Assembly: GCA_003158395.1 (NCBI GenBank) | Contig: PMIX01000271.1 | Span: forward strand, 10,517 to 51,367 | Source: Myxococcales bacterium | GTDB lineage: Bacteria; Myxococcota_A; Polyangia; Fen-1088 | Direction of reading: 5' to 3' | Length of the DNA: 40,851 bases | Part shown: positions 39,758 to 40,851 of the stretch, in pieces | Numbering within the stretch: position 1 is the first letter of the stretch | Layout: every line of letters begins with the position of its first letter | Notes under the pieces: model-generated | The model's input: only the letters and a program-made list of their open reading frames with translations | Databases searched by the model: none | Told to the model about the DNA's origin: nothing | Translations under genes and position numbers: made by a program

Positions 39758-40851
39758 TTACTGCGTCACGACGATTTCGACCCGACGGTTCTTGAGTCTG
39801 CCAGCCTTGCCCAGGTTGGGCACGCGTGGCTTCTGGCTGCCCACGCCTTCGGCGACGACTTGGTCCTTGGGCAGGCCCTGCTGGCTGATGTAGTTGGCAA
39901 TCGTCTGGGCTTGCTGGTCGGTAAGTTCCTGCGCCTTGGGTGGCGGCAGGCTATTGTCCGTGTGCGCTTCGACGCGGATCTGCCGGATCTCAGGATGGTT
40001 GATGAGCAGATCGATCAGCTCGTCAAGAACACGGGCTGCGCCGGGCGCGAGTTCGGCCGTCGCCTTGTTGCCGCTTGTCTTGAATGCGATGGGCTGGCGC
40101 AAGGTGATCTTCCCGTCCTTGAAGACCACACCTGGAATTGCAGGCCGCGTTTGCATAACGATGGTGAGCGGGTTGTCCACCCCTTCCGTCACGGAAGCCG
40201 ACATCTCCCGGCCCAGGTACTGGTCAGCCTCTGCGCGGAGCACGTACTTGCCCGGTTGGACCGCGATCGACAAGTTGCCCGCGTCGTCACTCTTGGCCTC
40301 GGCGATCTGCGGGCCAGCCAGCTTGATCGCGGCGACCACGGGTTTGCCCGACTCGTCGACCACACGGCCGGTGACCTTACCCGCCGGGGCCCGCGGCGTC
40401 ATCGTGATGAGCACACTGGCCGTCTGGCCCGCCACCACCTCGACCCTGGCGGTCGCATTCTCGTAGTTGGGGGCCACCACGAACAATTCCGCCAGGCCGG
40501 GAGGCAGTGGCACGCTCTGGAAGGTCCCGTCTGCCTCAGCGACGACGCGTGAATGGTCGCGCCCGGTCACGCCAACCGCCGCGACCTCCACCGGCGTGCC
40601 GAGGGTGCTAACCACCCGACCTGCCACCAAGCCGTCTGCCGGGGCTGCCACCATCTTTTCAACGAAGATCTTGCGGGTCACAACCCGCGGCACAACGTCC
40701 AGCGGGTAGCCGACGCCAAACAGGAGATTCCACGGCGCCAGAGGTGGGCCGTAGGGGTAGCCGACCGCCTGCAGCTCCAGATCGACGCCCACCATAAGGG
40801 TCAAGCTGCGCAGCACCTGAGCCTGCAGGCCCAGGGTCAGCCACATCTGAC
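39758..40851 (-). CDS. Outer-membrane protein with Ig-like repeats and OmpA domain, 5'-truncated
   Basis: The frame runs past the window edge; an in-frame ATG at 40846 is preceded by an open codon, and the first residues (LTLGLQAQVLRSLTLMVGVDL, then APWNLLFGVGYPLDV) look like the last strands of a beta-barrel. The full protein therefore starts outside the window. Two carboxypeptidase-regulatory-like Ig domains follow (~73-150, GLVAGRVVSTLGTPVEVAAV; ~156-232, GKVTGRVVDESGKPVVAAI). A C-terminal OmpA/MotB-like domain binds peptidoglycan (RVEAHTDNSLPPPKAQELT, then GRLKNRRVEIVV). The likely role is linking the outer membrane to the cell wall. It is on the opposite strand from the nearby ExbB/ExbD operon. 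Confidence 0.85.
   Translation of the reverse strand, partial: QMWLTLGLQAQVLRSLTLMVGVDLELQAVGYPYGPPLAPWNLLFGVGYPLDVVPRVVTRKIFVEKMVAAPADGLVAGRVVSTLGTPVEVAAVGVTGRDHSRVVAEADGTFQSVPLPPGLAELFVVAPNYENATARVEVVAGQTASVLITMTPRAPAGKVTGRVVDESGKPVVAAIKLAGPQIAEAKSDDAGNLSIAVQPGKYVLRAEADQYLGREMSASVTEGVDNPLTIVMQTRPAIPGVVFKDGKITLRQPIAFKTSGNKATAELAPGAARVLDELIDLLINHPEIRQIRVEAHTDNSLPPPKAQELTDQQAQTIANYISQQGLPKDQVVAEGVGSQKPRVPNLGKAGRLKNRRVEIVVTQ

Overview
The window is high-GC bacterial chromosome, most likely from a myxobacterium-like member of the Myxococcota (inference). Supporting signs are many exported lipoproteins with very long Gly/Thr/Ser linkers, large beta-propeller lipoproteins, an ExbB/ExbD cluster with two ExbD subunits, and dense packing with GTG/TTG starts and ATGA/GTGA overlaps. 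No rRNA, tRNA, CRISPR array, phage gene or intact insertion sequence was seen.

Layout. 1-2.2 kb: the 3' part of a beta-propeller/Cys-rich protein, a hairpin terminator, and a frameshifted partial duplicate of its C-terminus. 2.2-5.6 kb (minus): a SUV3-type RNA helicase overlapping a lipoprotein with DUF1573/ASH-like domains. 5.6-9.5 kb: a GH5 glycosidase lipoprotein (minus) and a twin Lcl_C-domain lipoprotein (plus), each followed by an orphan coding tail; the second tail is clearly the end of an SGNH esterase. 9.5-14.2 kb (minus): a polytopic membrane protein, possibly a GT-C glycosyltransferase, and an acyltransferase-ACP-acyl-activating fusion. 14.3-19.3 kb: a CehA/McbA-type PHP metallohydrolase converging on a 1171-residue beta-propeller lipoprotein.

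19.8-23.6 kb (plus): two overlapping stand-alone cyclic-nucleotide-binding proteins, transketolase and a glycine-rich exported protein, probably co-transcribed. 23.8-28.0 kb: a tandem triplication of SGNH/CE12-like esterase lipoproteins. 28.3-29.0 kb: a Phd/VapC toxin-antitoxin pair with a palindrome over its predicted -10 box. 29.1-31.9 kb (minus): a compact four-gene group of two calcineurin-type phosphoesterases, an EEP-family phosphohydrolase and QueD. 32.0-32.9 kb: lipoyl synthase. 33.2-36.3 kb (minus): a DUF1704/MATCAP-type putative metallopeptidase, serine acetyltransferase and a DHH-like protein. 37.0-38.9 kb: an ExbB-ExbD-ExbD operon with a visible sigma-70-like promoter and leader hairpin. 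38.8-40.85 kb (minus): an unknown membrane protein and an OmpA-domain protein cut by the window edge.

The most coherent theme is secreted carbohydrate processing. Five lipoproteins share a signal peptide plus a (GGT/GGS)n linker but carry different catalytic or binding domains (GH5, Lcl_C x2, SGNH x3). The mosaic SGNH copies and the orphan SGNH tail suggest that linker repeats serve as recombination points for swapping domains. This is the best candidate for something undescribed here. It rests on sequence reading and family knowledge, with no database search.
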